In this document: positions 1 to 5,765 of the stretch, in pieces
Position numbering within the stretch: the first letter of the stretch is position 1
Layout: each line of letters opens with the position of its first letter
Assembly: GCA_947169835.1 (NCBI GenBank)
Contig: CAMVRH010000065.1
Span: 1 to 5,765 of the forward strand
Origin: an uncultured Lachnospira sp.
Lineage (GTDB): Bacteria > Bacillota > Clostridia > Lachnospirales > Lachnospiraceae
Length of the DNA: 5,765 bases
Reading direction: 5' to 3'
Notes under the pieces: model-generated
Database searches by the model: none
The model's input: the letters and a program-made list of their open reading frames with translations, nothing else
Told to the model about the DNA's origin: nothing
Translations under genes and position numbers: made by a program

Positions 1-1047
1 GTTTATCCTAAAACTGTTAGTGGTGTAAGAGCTGCTAAGAACTCCGAGACTAGCGCTACCATTTCATGGGCGAAGTCAAAGGGTGCTACAGGATACACAA
101 TTTACCGTTCAGAGAAAAGTAATACTGGATATAAGATGCTTGCTAATCCAAAGGGAACATCTTACAGAGATAATACATTAAAAAAAGGAATGTATTATTA
201 CTACAAGATTCAATCTTATGGCAAAAAGAAAATCAAGAGTGAAGAACTTTCTAATTCTGTTTATGTTAGAACTTGGGAACTAAAATGGCGTGAAGAGTTC
301 GGCGGAAATTCAGTAAATGAAAAAGTTTGGAAATACGATATTGGTGACGGTGGTTGGGGTAACCGCGAGTTACAGTATTATCGTCCAGAAAACAATATCG
401 TTAAAGATGGAAAACTAATCATCAAAACCGAATTCCAGTATGATGAAGATGCTGAAAAGTGTGTAGATAATTCATACTTTTCAGGAAGAATGAATACTAA
501 AGGTAATTATGATTTTAAATACGGAAGATTAGAGTTTAGAGTTAAACAGGCCAAAGGTGTTGGTACATGGACAGCTGGCTGGGCTTTAGGTAAAGATAAA
601 GTTTGGCCAAACTGTGGTGAGATTGACGTATTCGAGACAACAAGCTCGAAGTTAAAACAGACTATACCACAATCACTTCACTGTAAGAAGTTTAACGGTA
701 TGGCAGGATCTTCAGCCAACAAGCACTTTGATACTACAGTAACCACAGCTACATCTGCTTATCATACATATGGAGTTATTTGGACTGACCACGATATTAC
801 ATTTACTATCGACGGACGAGCAACAGGTAACTACAACCCAGATAACTTTGTAGTAGAAGGAAGAGGAAACCAAGACTTAACTGTTTGGCCATATTGCCAG
901 CCATTCTACTTGATAGTAAACTGTGCTATCGGTGGAGTATTAGGTGGACAGGTTACACCAGAGTACTGGACAAAGGTTAAACAAGAAGGAGATATCGGTT
1001 TCTACGAAGACTATCTATACTATGATTGGATCAGAGTATATCAATAA
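1..1047 (+). CDS. Secreted GH16 endo-beta-1,3-glucanase (laminarinase-like) with Fn3 domain, 5'-truncated
   Basis: The frame is open from base 1 to the TAA at 1045-1047, giving 348 visible residues; the true start lies upstream. The first ATG in frame (136) is not the start, because the Fn3 domain continues before it and aligns with the next gene. Residues about 3-90 form a fibronectin type III domain (ATISWAKSKGATGYTIYRS, then YYYYKIQSY). Residues about 93-348 are a GH16 catalytic domain. It has the motif GEIDVFE, with E207 as expected nucleophile, D209 as helper and E212 as acid/base. It also has the conserved WGNRELQYY segment, KYGRLEFR, and the family-typical end DWIRVYQ. The ExDxxE spacing (with a bulge residue) is typical of laminarinase-type GH16 rather than lichenase, so endo-beta-1,3 or beta-1,3(4)-glucan cleavage outside the cell is most likely. 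By eye it shares a little over half its residues with the next gene. The signal peptide and any Ig-like domain would lie outside the window. Exact substrate is not proven; other GH16 subfamilies share the motif. Confidence 0.9.
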   Translation, partial: VYPKTVSGVRAAKNSETSATISWAKSKGATGYTIYRSEKSNTGYKMLANPKGTSYRDNTLKKGMYYYYKIQSYGKKKIKSEELSNSVYVRTWELKWREEFGGNSVNEKVWKYDIGDGGWGNRELQYYRPENNIVKDGKLIIKTEFQYDEDAEKCVDNSYFSGRMNTKGNYDFKYGRLEFRVKQAKGVGTWTAGWALGKDKVWPNCGEIDVFETTSSKLKQTIPQSLHCKKFNGMAGSSANKHFDTTVTTATSAYHTYGVIWTDHDITFTIDGRATGNYNPDNFVVEGRGNQDLTVWPYCQPFYLIVNCAIGGVLGGQVTPEYWTKVKQEGDIGFYEDYLYYDWIRVYQ

Positions 1048-1052
1048 AGAAA

Positions 1053-1058
1053 GAGAGG
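1053..1058 (+). promoter_or_regulatory. Ribosome binding site deciding the start of the second GH16 gene
   Basis: GAGAGG lies six bases before the ATG at 1065, inside the 17-bp gap after the upstream stop codon. It selects 1065 over the in-frame ATG at 1026, which lies inside the end of the upstream gene and would put 13 polar residues ahead of a normal signal peptide. No promoter fits in the gap, so the gene is probably co-transcribed with its upstream neighbour. Confidence 0.8.
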
Positions 1059-1064
1059 TGCATT

Positions 1065-2447
1065 ATGAAGACATATAGAAAAATTATTTCAATAGTGCTT
1101 TCAGTAGCATTAGTAATGTCACTTTGCATAGTGCAAGCGCCTACAAAAACTCAAGCAGGAGTAAAAATTATCGTGGGTAAAAAATTAGATTTCGATATTG
1201 GATCAAAAGAAACAATAATCGTTAAAGGAAAAGCGAAAGCTAAATCTGCTAGCAAGAAAGTTGCTAAGATTACCAAGACTAAAAAGAGTAAAAAGCAAAC
1301 TAAGATTACTGTAAAAGGTATGAAGGTTGGCAAGACTACTATTAAAGTTAAGGTAAAGAAAAAAAGCAAAAAGATTAAAGTTATTGTTAGACCTAAAACT
1401 CCAAAGAGTTTAAGAGTAGGTTTGGCAAGTGCTACTAGCGCAAAACTTACATGGTCTAAAGCCAAAGGTGCAAGCGGATATTATGTATATCGTTCAACTT
1501 CAAGAAATGGTGCATATGCTAAGATTGCAACAGTTAAGGGAACTACATATACAAATACAGGTCTAGCGCTTGGATGCTATTATTACTATAAAGTTATTGC
1601 TTATGGTAATAAGAAAATCCTAAGTGATGATTATTCAAACATTGCTTATGCTAAGACATGGAAACTCGTTTGGAAGGATGAGTTTGAAGGAACAGAGCTA
1701 GACACAACCAAGTGGACATATGAAACTGGCCATGGAGATCCATATGGTTGGGGAAATAATGAATTACAGGACTATCAGCCAGAATATAGTGGAATAGTTG
1801 ATGGTAAATTAGAGATTAGACCACAGTTTGATTACAACACTACAACTGGCAAAGCCGTCGATAATTCATTTTATTCAACTAGAATGTATACTAAAAATAA
1901 ATATACATTTAAATATGGAAAAGTTGAATTTAGAGCAAAGATGCCTAAGGGCCGTGGAACATGGGCTGCAGGTTGGATGCTTGGAACAGGCGCTGGTGGT
2001 GGATGGCCACAATGTGGTGAGATTGATGTATTTGAAACTACAAGTCAGATAGCTAAGACATGGATTCCTCAATCACTTCACATGAAGAAGTTCAACGGAA
2101 TGCCATCAAGTTCTGGTAATAAACACTACGATTCAGTAATTGCAGATGCTACTACAGCATTCCATACATATGCAGTTGAGTGGTATCCAACATACATCAA
2201 GTTTACAGTTGATGGAAAGCAGACAGGTATTTATAATCCATCAGATTTCACTGTAGAAGAAGTACCTACAGATGATATGTCAGTATGGCCATATAAATAT
2301 CCATTCTACTTGATTATGAACTGTGCAATCGGTGGTACATTAGGTGGAGAAGTTACTCCTCAGTATTGGACAAAGATTGCAACTAACGGAAATATTGAAA
2401 CATATCAAGACAAGTTATACTTTGATTACGTAAGAGTATATCAATAA
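1065..2447 (+). CDS. Secreted GH16 endo-beta-1,3-glucanase (laminarinase-like) with lysine-rich Ig-like and Fn3 domains
   Basis: A complete 460-residue protein. Residues 1-31 are a signal peptide: MKTYRK n-region, a hydrophobic core about 7-23, and likely cleavage after TQA at residue 31. Residues about 32-108 are extremely lysine-rich (roughly one in three) and have alternating beta-strand character with a GKTTIKVKV stretch, like a degenerate Big_2-type Ig-like domain. Residues about 111-197 are Fn3 (AKLTWSKAKGASGYYVYRS, YYYYKVIAY). Residues about 200-460 are GH16, with GEIDVFE giving E319 nucleophile, D321 and E324 acid/base, plus WGNNELQDY, KYGKVEFR and the terminal DYVRVYQ. The ExDxxE form points to endo-beta-1,3(4)-glucanase activity on extracellular glucan. 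There is no sortase motif, membrane anchor or SLH repeat after the catalytic domain, so the enzyme is either released or held by its basic N-terminal domain. Compared with its upstream paralogue it has longer loops near the cleft (GHGDPY before WGNNEL; GTGAGGG before WPQCGE), which may alter specificity. A strong terminator follows the stop codon. Confidence 0.93.
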   Translation: MKTYRKIISIVLSVALVMSLCIVQAPTKTQAGVKIIVGKKLDFDIGSKETIIVKGKAKAKSASKKVAKITKTKKSKKQTKITVKGMKVGKTTIKVKVKKKSKKIKVIVRPKTPKSLRVGLASATSAKLTWSKAKGASGYYVYRSTSRNGAYAKIATVKGTTYTNTGLALGCYYYYKVIAYGNKKILSDDYSNIAYAKTWKLVWKDEFEGTELDTTKWTYETGHGDPYGWGNNELQDYQPEYSGIVDGKLEIRPQFDYNTTTGKAVDNSFYSTRMYTKNKYTFKYGKVEFRAKMPKGRGTWAAGWMLGTGAGGGWPQCGEIDVFETTSQIAKTWIPQSLHMKKFNGMPSSSGNKHYDSVIADATTAFHTYAVEWYPTYIKFTVDGKQTGIYNPSDFTVEEVPTDDMSVWPYKYPFYLIMNCAIGGTLGGEVTPQYWTKIATNGNIETYQDKLYFDYVRVYQ

Positions 2448-2464
2448 GATATTTATATAGAAGA

Positions 2465-2494
2465 AAGGCGTTGGCAAGGGCCAACGCCTTTTTT
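2465..2494 (+). terminator. Intrinsic terminator of the GH16 gene pair
   Basis: An 11-bp perfect stem (AAGGCGTTGGC at 2465-2475 pairing with GCCAACGCCTT at 2480-2490) closes an AAGG loop and runs into six consecutive T (2489-2494). It starts 17 bases after the TAA at 2445-2447. This is a textbook Rho-independent terminator and separates the secreted enzymes from the phosphorylase gene. Confidence 0.93.
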
Positions 2495-2516
2495 ACGCGT
2501 TTAAAAGAGCAGTTGC

Positions 2517-2575
2517 ATATAAGCATATATAATATCAGCGAGAACTAGTTCTCGCTGATATTATTATGCTTATAT
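2517..2575. repeat. 59-nt near-perfect palindrome
   Basis: The inner 32 bases (2531-2562) are a perfect palindrome centred on CTAG between 2546 and 2547. The arms continue outwards through AAGCATA / TATGCTT (2521-2527 and 2565-2571) and ATAT / ATAT, with a single unpaired T at 2528. The total is 29 paired positions per arm with essentially no loop. It lies after the terminator, has no T-tract of its own, and has a moderate-GC core (CAGCGAGAAC) inside A/T-rich ends. Such a structure could extrude as a cruciform or form a long RNA hairpin. Confidence 0.9.
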
Positions 2576-2595
2576 ATATCGCGCTTGCGCGATAT
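2576..2595. repeat. Small perfect hairpin (ATATCGCGC stem)
   Basis: ATATCGCGC (2576-2584) is followed by TT and its exact reverse complement GCGCGATAT (2587-2595). It abuts the long palindrome directly and is followed by the linker GA. In practice the loop would be CTTG. The following octamer ATATGAAT (2592-2599) recurs after the next hairpin. Confidence 0.85.
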
Positions 2596-2597
2596 GA

Positions 2598-2618
2598 ATA
2601 TTTTGCGAAGCAAAATAT
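2598..2618. repeat. Small perfect hairpin (ATATTTTGC stem, GAA loop)
   Basis: ATATTTTGC (2598-2606) and GCAAAATAT (2610-2618) pair perfectly around the loop GAA. It has the same 9-bp stem length as its neighbour and the same trailing octamer ATATGAAT (2615-2622, 23 bases after the first copy). This suggests a modular array of hairpin plus linker units rather than chance. Confidence 0.85.
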
Positions 2619-2626
2619 GAATGCAA

Positions 2627-2638
2627 TTTTTATAAAAA
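2627..2638. promoter_or_regulatory. A/T palindrome, possible UP element
   Basis: TTTTTATAAAAA is a perfect 12-base A/T palindrome ending five bases before the proposed -35 box at 2644. Its position corresponds roughly to -41 to -52 of the proposed promoter, where A/T-rich UP elements contact the RNA polymerase alpha subunits. Position and composition are the only evidence. Confidence 0.35.
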
Positions 2639-2643
2639 CCACC

Positions 2644-2672
2644 TTTACAATACACCCTTAATAACTTATCAT
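2644..2672 (+). promoter_or_regulatory. Sigma-A-type promoter of the phosphorylase gene
   Basis: TTTACA (2644-2649; one mismatch to TTGACA) and TATCAT (2667-2672; one mismatch to TATAAT) are separated by exactly 17 bases. Transcription would start near 2679-2680, leaving a leader of about 30 bases before the ATG at 2710. The upstream terminator makes an independent promoter here expected. Confidence 0.6.
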
Positions 2673-2680
2673 TAAAGGGT
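2654..2680. promoter_or_regulatory. Inverted repeat overlapping the -10 box, candidate operator
   Basis: ACCCTTAAT (2654-2662) and ATTAAAGGGT (2671-2680) are inverted copies differing by one extra A, with an 8-base spacer. The repeat covers the promoter spacer, the -10 box and the expected start site, a classical position for repressor binding. The binding protein is unknown. If transcribed from further upstream it could also form a weak hairpin ahead of the T-run at 2684-2689. Confidence 0.45.
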
Positions 2681-2692
2681 AAATTTTTTAGA

Positions 2693-2699
2693 AAGTGAG
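2693..2699 (+). promoter_or_regulatory. Ribosome binding site of the phosphorylase gene
   Basis: AAGTGAG lies ten bases before the ATG at 2710, a moderate Shine-Dalgarno match with slightly long spacing. The in-frame TAA at 2704-2706 blocks any earlier start in this frame, including the GTG at 2695. Confidence 0.6.
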
Positions 2700-2709
2700 C
2701 GTATAAATA

Positions 2710-5700
2710 ATGGAACAATACAGACTCGAAGGTAAAACTTTTGTAATTGATGATTATGACAGAAAACCTGCATTTTCAAGTTTCTTGCCAGGTTTAGCTG
2801 GTGTAAAAGGTATTCCAATGTGGACATTCTACACTAATAGAGGTCAGGGAATGAACAGTTTTGGTATTGATAATAAAGGCAATGCCATCATGGAATTCAA
2901 CACAGCTAACATAGCATTTGAAAACTGTACGGTTAAAGGTTTTAGAACATTTGTAAGAGTGGATGGACAGTATTACGAGCCATTCTTCGGATACAACGAT
3001 GATGCTAAACGCCAGATTCGTATGAACAAAAACAGCTTCAAAGTTATCGAGAGAAACGAGGCTATGGGAATAGAAGTAAAGGTTAACTACTTCATTCTTC
3101 CTAACGAGAGCATTGGTGCATTGGTGCGTCAGGTTAGCGTTAAAAACATTTCTGGTAAAGCAATGGATATCGAAGTTATAGATGGTCTTCCAAAGATCAT
3201 TACTTCAGGTATCAACAACAGTGAGTTTAAAGAGTTGTCAAACTTGTTCAAGAGTTGGGCATACATTAAGAATATTGATAACAAGATTCCTTACTACACA
3301 CTTAGAGCATCTACAGGCGATTCAGCTGAGGTGTCAGATGTAGAGGGCGGTTATTACTATCTAACAATTAGAGATAATGAACTTCAGGACGTTATTTACG
3401 ATGTAGATACAGTTTATGGATATGATTTATCACTTATGACTGCACAGAGATTTAAAGAGGGCGGAGTGGACGAAGTCCTCGCCAAAGAACAGTGCTTCGC
3501 AAACAAGGTTCCTTGTGGATTCACACCTTTCAAAGAAACACTAGATGCAGATGAAAAATTAGAGTTTGATACATTTATCGGTTACGCTGGTACTCCAGAG
3601 CAGATCAATGCTAAGGCTAAGGACTTTGTAGCAGACGGATATGTTGCTAAGAAGTTTGAAGAGGCTGAAGAGTTGGCTGATAGTTTCACATCAGACGTTA
3701 AGACTACAACAGCAGCTGGCACATTTGATCAGTACATCGAGCAGTGTTACCTAGATAACTTCCTACGTGGTGGTTATCCATACGTTTTAAATAAAGATGG
3801 AAACAAATCAATCATCCACCTATTCTCAAGAAAGCACGGAGATCCTGAGAGAGATTACAACTTCTTCTCAATCGCAGCTGAGTATTACTCACAGGGTAAT
3901 GGTAACTTCCGTGATGTTTCACAGAACAGAAGAAACGACGTATTCTTCAACAAAGACGTTGGAGACTTTAACGTAAAGACATTCTTCAGTTTAATTCAGG
4001 CTGACGGTTACAACCCACTTGAGGTTCGCCCAAGTCTATTCAACGTGACTGATGGAAAGATGGACGAAGTTAAAAATTATGTAAACCAGTGTATAGATGG
4101 TGATGCTTCAAAGATTATCGAAATAGTAGAAGGATCATTTACACCTGGTCAGATTTCAAATACAGTTGCTAGAAACCAAATCAACCTAACAGTAGATGAT
4201 GGCGAGTTTATCGCAAACATCCTAAATAACTGTGACCAGAATATCGAGGCTGGTTTCGGCGAAGGCTACTGGAGTGACCACTGGGATTACAACATGGACC
4301 TAGTAGATAACTACTTGTCAGTGTTCCCAGACAAAAAAGATGAAATGCTATTTGGCGATAAAACTTATAAGTTCTACGATTCGGTAGCTACAGTTGTGCC
4401 AAGAGATGAAAAATATGTAATCAACAAAAAGGGCGATGTTCGTCAGTACGGCATGGAAGTAGAAGACGAAGAGAAAGAGAACATCGAAGGATTTAATAAG
4501 TGGGCTACTAACTGGAAGAAGACACCTGACAACAAGATTTACTACACAACATGTGCTGTCAAGATGATCATCCTAGCACTTTCTAAGTTTGCTCAGTTGG
4601 ATGTGGACGGCATCGGTGTAGAAATGGAAGGTGGAAAGCCAGGTTGGAACGACGCTATGAACGGTCTTCCAGGATTGTTCGGTTCAGGTACTCCTGAGAC
4701 ATTCGAGCTTAAGAGACTTGTGGACTTTATCGTAGACAACTTTGGTACAGATGGTGACATCGTAATGCCTATCGAAATCGTAAGCTACCTAAGAGATGTA
4801 AAGGCTGCTCTAGATGAGTACAATGCTGGTTCTCTATCAGATTTCGAATACTGGGATAAGGTAGCAACTATTAGAGAAGGTTACCGTGAAAAGATTAGAC
4901 TATACTTCGGCGGTGAAGAAGGTATCATCACTAAGGAAGAAGTAGTTGATATATTTAAGGCATTCAGCGATAAGATTGCTAAGGGTATCGAAAAGGCTAA
5001 AGAGATGGGTAATGGTATCGTTCCTACATACCTAACTCACGAAGTAACTGACTTCGACGAAGTCAAAGACGAAAACGGAGAGCCTGTAATTAGTCACTAC
5101 GGACTTCCAAAGGCTAAGGTTAAAGCATTCAAGACTGTGGCACTTCCATACTTCTTGGAAGGTCCAGCTAGAATGATGGGATATATCGATACAGACGAGG
5201 CTAGAGAAATCTTTAACAAGGTTAAAGAGACAGGCTTGTTTGACGAGAAACTTGCAATGTACAAGACATCAGCTTCTATTGAAGATTGCTCAATGGAAAA
5301 TGGTAGATGTCGTGCATTTACACCAGGATGGCAAGAGAGAGAAAACGTATTCTTGCACATGGAATACAAGTACATCCTTGCTATGATTAAGGCTGGTCTA
5401 TACGATGAGTATTACGAGACAATCACTCGTGCACTTATTCCATTCCTAGATCCAAATATGTATGGAAGAAGTACTTTGGAGAACTCATCATTCCTAGCAT
5501 CAAGTGTTAACCCTAACGAAGATATTCACGGACGTGGTTTCGTAGCTAGACTTTCAGGTTCAACTACAGAGATGATGTCAATGTGGATTGAAATGTTCAT
5601 GGGACCAAAGGCGTTCACATATGAAGATGACAAACTAACACTTAACTTCGAGCCAAAACTTGCAAACTGGTTGTTCAAGGATGGCGAAGTTACATTCAGA

Positions 5701-5765
5701 ATGCTATCTACATGTGATGTTACATATGTAAATGAAACAGAGAAGAACACTTACGGCGAAGATGG
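2710..5765 (+). CDS. Cytoplasmic glycoside phosphorylase, GH94/GH149/GH161 type, likely beta-1,3-oligoglucan phosphorylase (3'-truncated)
   Basis: The frame is open from ATG 2710 to the window edge: 1018 complete codons, no stop reached. There is no signal peptide (it begins MEQYRLEGKTFVIDDYD), so the protein is cytoplasmic. Residues about 1-300 are beta-rich, as expected for the N-terminal sandwich of these inverting phosphorylases (FSSFLPGLAGVKGIPMW, KGFRTFVRV). Residues from about 335 form a helical barrel, with DNFLRGGYP (349-357) and NFRDVSQNRR (399-408), resembling the RD-x-x-Q motif of GH94. GEGYWSDHWDYNMDL starts near 517. KPGWNDAMNGLPG carries D648, the counterpart of the catalytic general-acid Asp in the GDWND motif of GH94. 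RLSGSTTE (947-954) resembles the phosphate-binding loop. The visible length already exceeds ordinary cellobiose phosphorylase (about 800 aa) and suits GH149/GH161-sized enzymes. Such proteins are often labelled cellobiose phosphorylase. The GH161 beta-1,3-oligoglucan assignment rests on size, variant motifs and the GH16 neighbours, and is an inference. Expected reaction: phosphorolysis of oligosaccharide to glucose 1-phosphate and a shortened chain. Codons favour C-ending AAC, TAC, TTC and ATC, suggesting high expression. Confidence 0.82.
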   Translation, partial: MEQYRLEGKTFVIDDYDRKPAFSSFLPGLAGVKGIPMWTFYTNRGQGMNSFGIDNKGNAIMEFNTANIAFENCTVKGFRTFVRVDGQYYEPFFGYNDDAKRQIRMNKNSFKVIERNEAMGIEVKVNYFILPNESIGALVRQVSVKNISGKAMDIEVIDGLPKIITSGINNSEFKELSNLFKSWAYIKNIDNKIPYYTLRASTGDSAEVSDVEGGYYYLTIRDNELQDVIYDVDTVYGYDLSLMTAQRFKEGGVDEVLAKEQCFANKVPCGFTPFKETLDADEKLEFDTFIGYAGTPEQINAKAKDFVADGYVAKKFEEAEELADSFTSDVKTTTAAGTFDQYIEQCYLDNFLRGGYPYVLNKDGNKSIIHLFSRKHGDPERDYNFFSIAAEYYSQGNGNFRDVSQNRRNDVFFNKDVGDFNVKTFFSLIQADGYNPLEVRPSLFNVTDGKMDEVKNYVNQCIDGDASKIIEIVEGSFTPGQISNTVARNQINLTVDDGEFIANILNNCDQNIEAGFGEGYWSDHWDYNMDLVDNYLSVFPDKKDEMLFGDKTYKFYDSVATVVPRDEKYVINKKGDVRQYGMEVEDEEKENIEGFNKWATNWKKTPDNKIYYTTCAVKMIILALSKFAQLDVDGIGVEMEGGKPGWNDAMNGLPGLFGSGTPETFELKRLVDFIVDNFGTDGDIVMPIEIVSYLRDVKAALDEYNAGSLSDFEYWDKVATIREGYREKIRLYFGGEEGIITKEEVVDIFKAFSDKIAKGIEKAKEMGNGIVPTYLTHEVTDFDEVKDENGEPVISHYGLPKAKVKAFKTVALPYFLEGPARMMGYIDTDEAREIFNKVKETGLFDEKLAMYKTSASIEDCSMENGRCRAFTPGWQERENVFLHMEYKYILAMIKAGLYDEYYETITRALIPFLDPNMYGRSTLENSSFLASSVNPNEDIHGRGFVARLSGSTTEMMSMWIEMFMGPKAFTYEDDKLTLNFEPKLANWLFKDGEVTFRMLSTCDVTYVNETEKNTYGED

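Larger units (their letters stand above)
2511..2628. repeat. Compound three-hairpin element closed by short outer arms
   Basis: AGTTGCAT (2511-2518) can pair with ATGCAATT (2621-2628) with one G-T wobble, enclosing three back-to-back inverted repeats (2517-2575, 2576-2595, 2598-2618) separated by only zero to two bases. If folded as single strand, the whole forms a four-way, cloverleaf-like structure of about 118 nt. The two bases 2517-2518 are shared between the outer stem and the first hairpin, so these compete slightly. No reading frame crosses it. It could be an intergenic repeat unit (REP/MITE-like), a structured RNA, or a cruciform-forming DNA element; none of these is proven. Confidence 0.5.

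Noticed and set aside
136..138. ATG at 136 as start of the first GH16 gene
   Set aside because: The frame is open to base 1 and the upstream residues complete the Fn3 domain, matching the paralogue. The gene is cut by the window edge.
1026..1064. Earlier in-frame ATG at 1026 as start of the second GH16 gene
   Set aside because: It overlaps the end of the upstream gene and would place 13 polar residues before a clear signal peptide. The ATG at 1065 has a well-placed GAGAGG.
1125..1127. Cys21 in the signal peptide as a lipoprotein attachment site
   Set aside because: The preceding residues MSL do not fit a lipobox, because the position before Cys should be Gly, Ala or Ser. A normal cleavage site TQA-G lies further on.
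1151..1465. Antisense open frame of 104 codons with a hydrophobic, Leu/Phe-rich product
   Set aside because: It is the mirror of the lysine-rich domain: AAA/AAG codons read backwards become TTT/CTT. It has no supporting ribosome binding site or independent conservation signal.
1828..2072. Short open frames on both strands inside the second GH16 catalytic domain
   Set aside because: They overlap the motif-bearing GH16 frame completely and their translations show no recognisable domain.
2511..2628. Hairpin cluster as a CRISPR array or tRNA gene
   Set aside because: There are no regularly spaced identical repeats with unique spacers, and none of the conserved tRNA features (TTCGA loop, proper anticodon arm). 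The stem lengths do not fit a tRNA.
2654..2689. Inverted repeat plus T-run as a second intrinsic terminator
   Set aside because: The stem is weak and has a bulge, the T-run starts three bases after it, and it overlaps a good promoter. An operator role is more economical, though read-through attenuation cannot be excluded.
5097..5750. Two antisense open frames (5097-5375 and 5526-5750)
   Set aside because: They lie opposite the conserved C-terminal half of the phosphorylase and look like by-products of its codon bias.

Overview
The window looks like a beta-glucan utilisation locus from a low-GC Gram-positive bacterium, most likely a Lachnospiraceae-type Clostridia (Butyrivibrio/Roseburia-like). 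The evidence for this is AT-rich coding sequence, purine-rich ribosome binding sites, secreted enzymes with a lysine-rich Ig-like domain plus a fibronectin-type III domain, and a cytoplasmic glycoside phosphorylase. The taxonomic guess is an inference from style; no marker gene is present.

Layout, all on the + strand. (1) Positions 1-1047 hold the 3' part of a GH16 glucanase gene whose start lies upstream of the window. (2) Positions 1065-2447 hold a complete second GH16 gene (460 aa: signal peptide, lysine-rich Ig-like domain, Fn3, GH16), 17 bp after the first and with its own good ribosome binding site. The two are divergent tandem paralogues and probably share one transcript, which ends at a strong intrinsic terminator (2465-2494). 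(3) The 262-bp intergenic gap (2448-2709) is rich in structure: the terminator, a 59-nt near-perfect palindrome, two further perfect small hairpins, short flanking arms that could close all three into one multi-branched structure, an A/T palindrome, a good sigma-A-type promoter, and an inverted repeat overlapping its -10 box. (4) Position 2710 to the right edge holds a large (>1018 aa, 3'-truncated) cytoplasmic glycoside phosphorylase of the GH94/GH149/GH161 type, best guess a GH161-like beta-1,3-oligoglucan phosphorylase.

Proposed joint function (inference): the secreted GH16 enzymes cut beta-1,3- (or mixed beta-1,3/1,4-) glucan outside the cell, the oligosaccharides are imported by a transporter not present here, and the phosphorylase releases glucose 1-phosphate inside, saving ATP. 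The terminator and new promoter suggest the secreted and cytoplasmic steps can be regulated separately.

I do not see a defence system, mobile element, CRISPR array or RNA gene. The coding content is recognisable carbohydrate metabolism. The least explained sequence is the hairpin cluster at 2511-2628 and the inverted repeat over the phosphorylase promoter.
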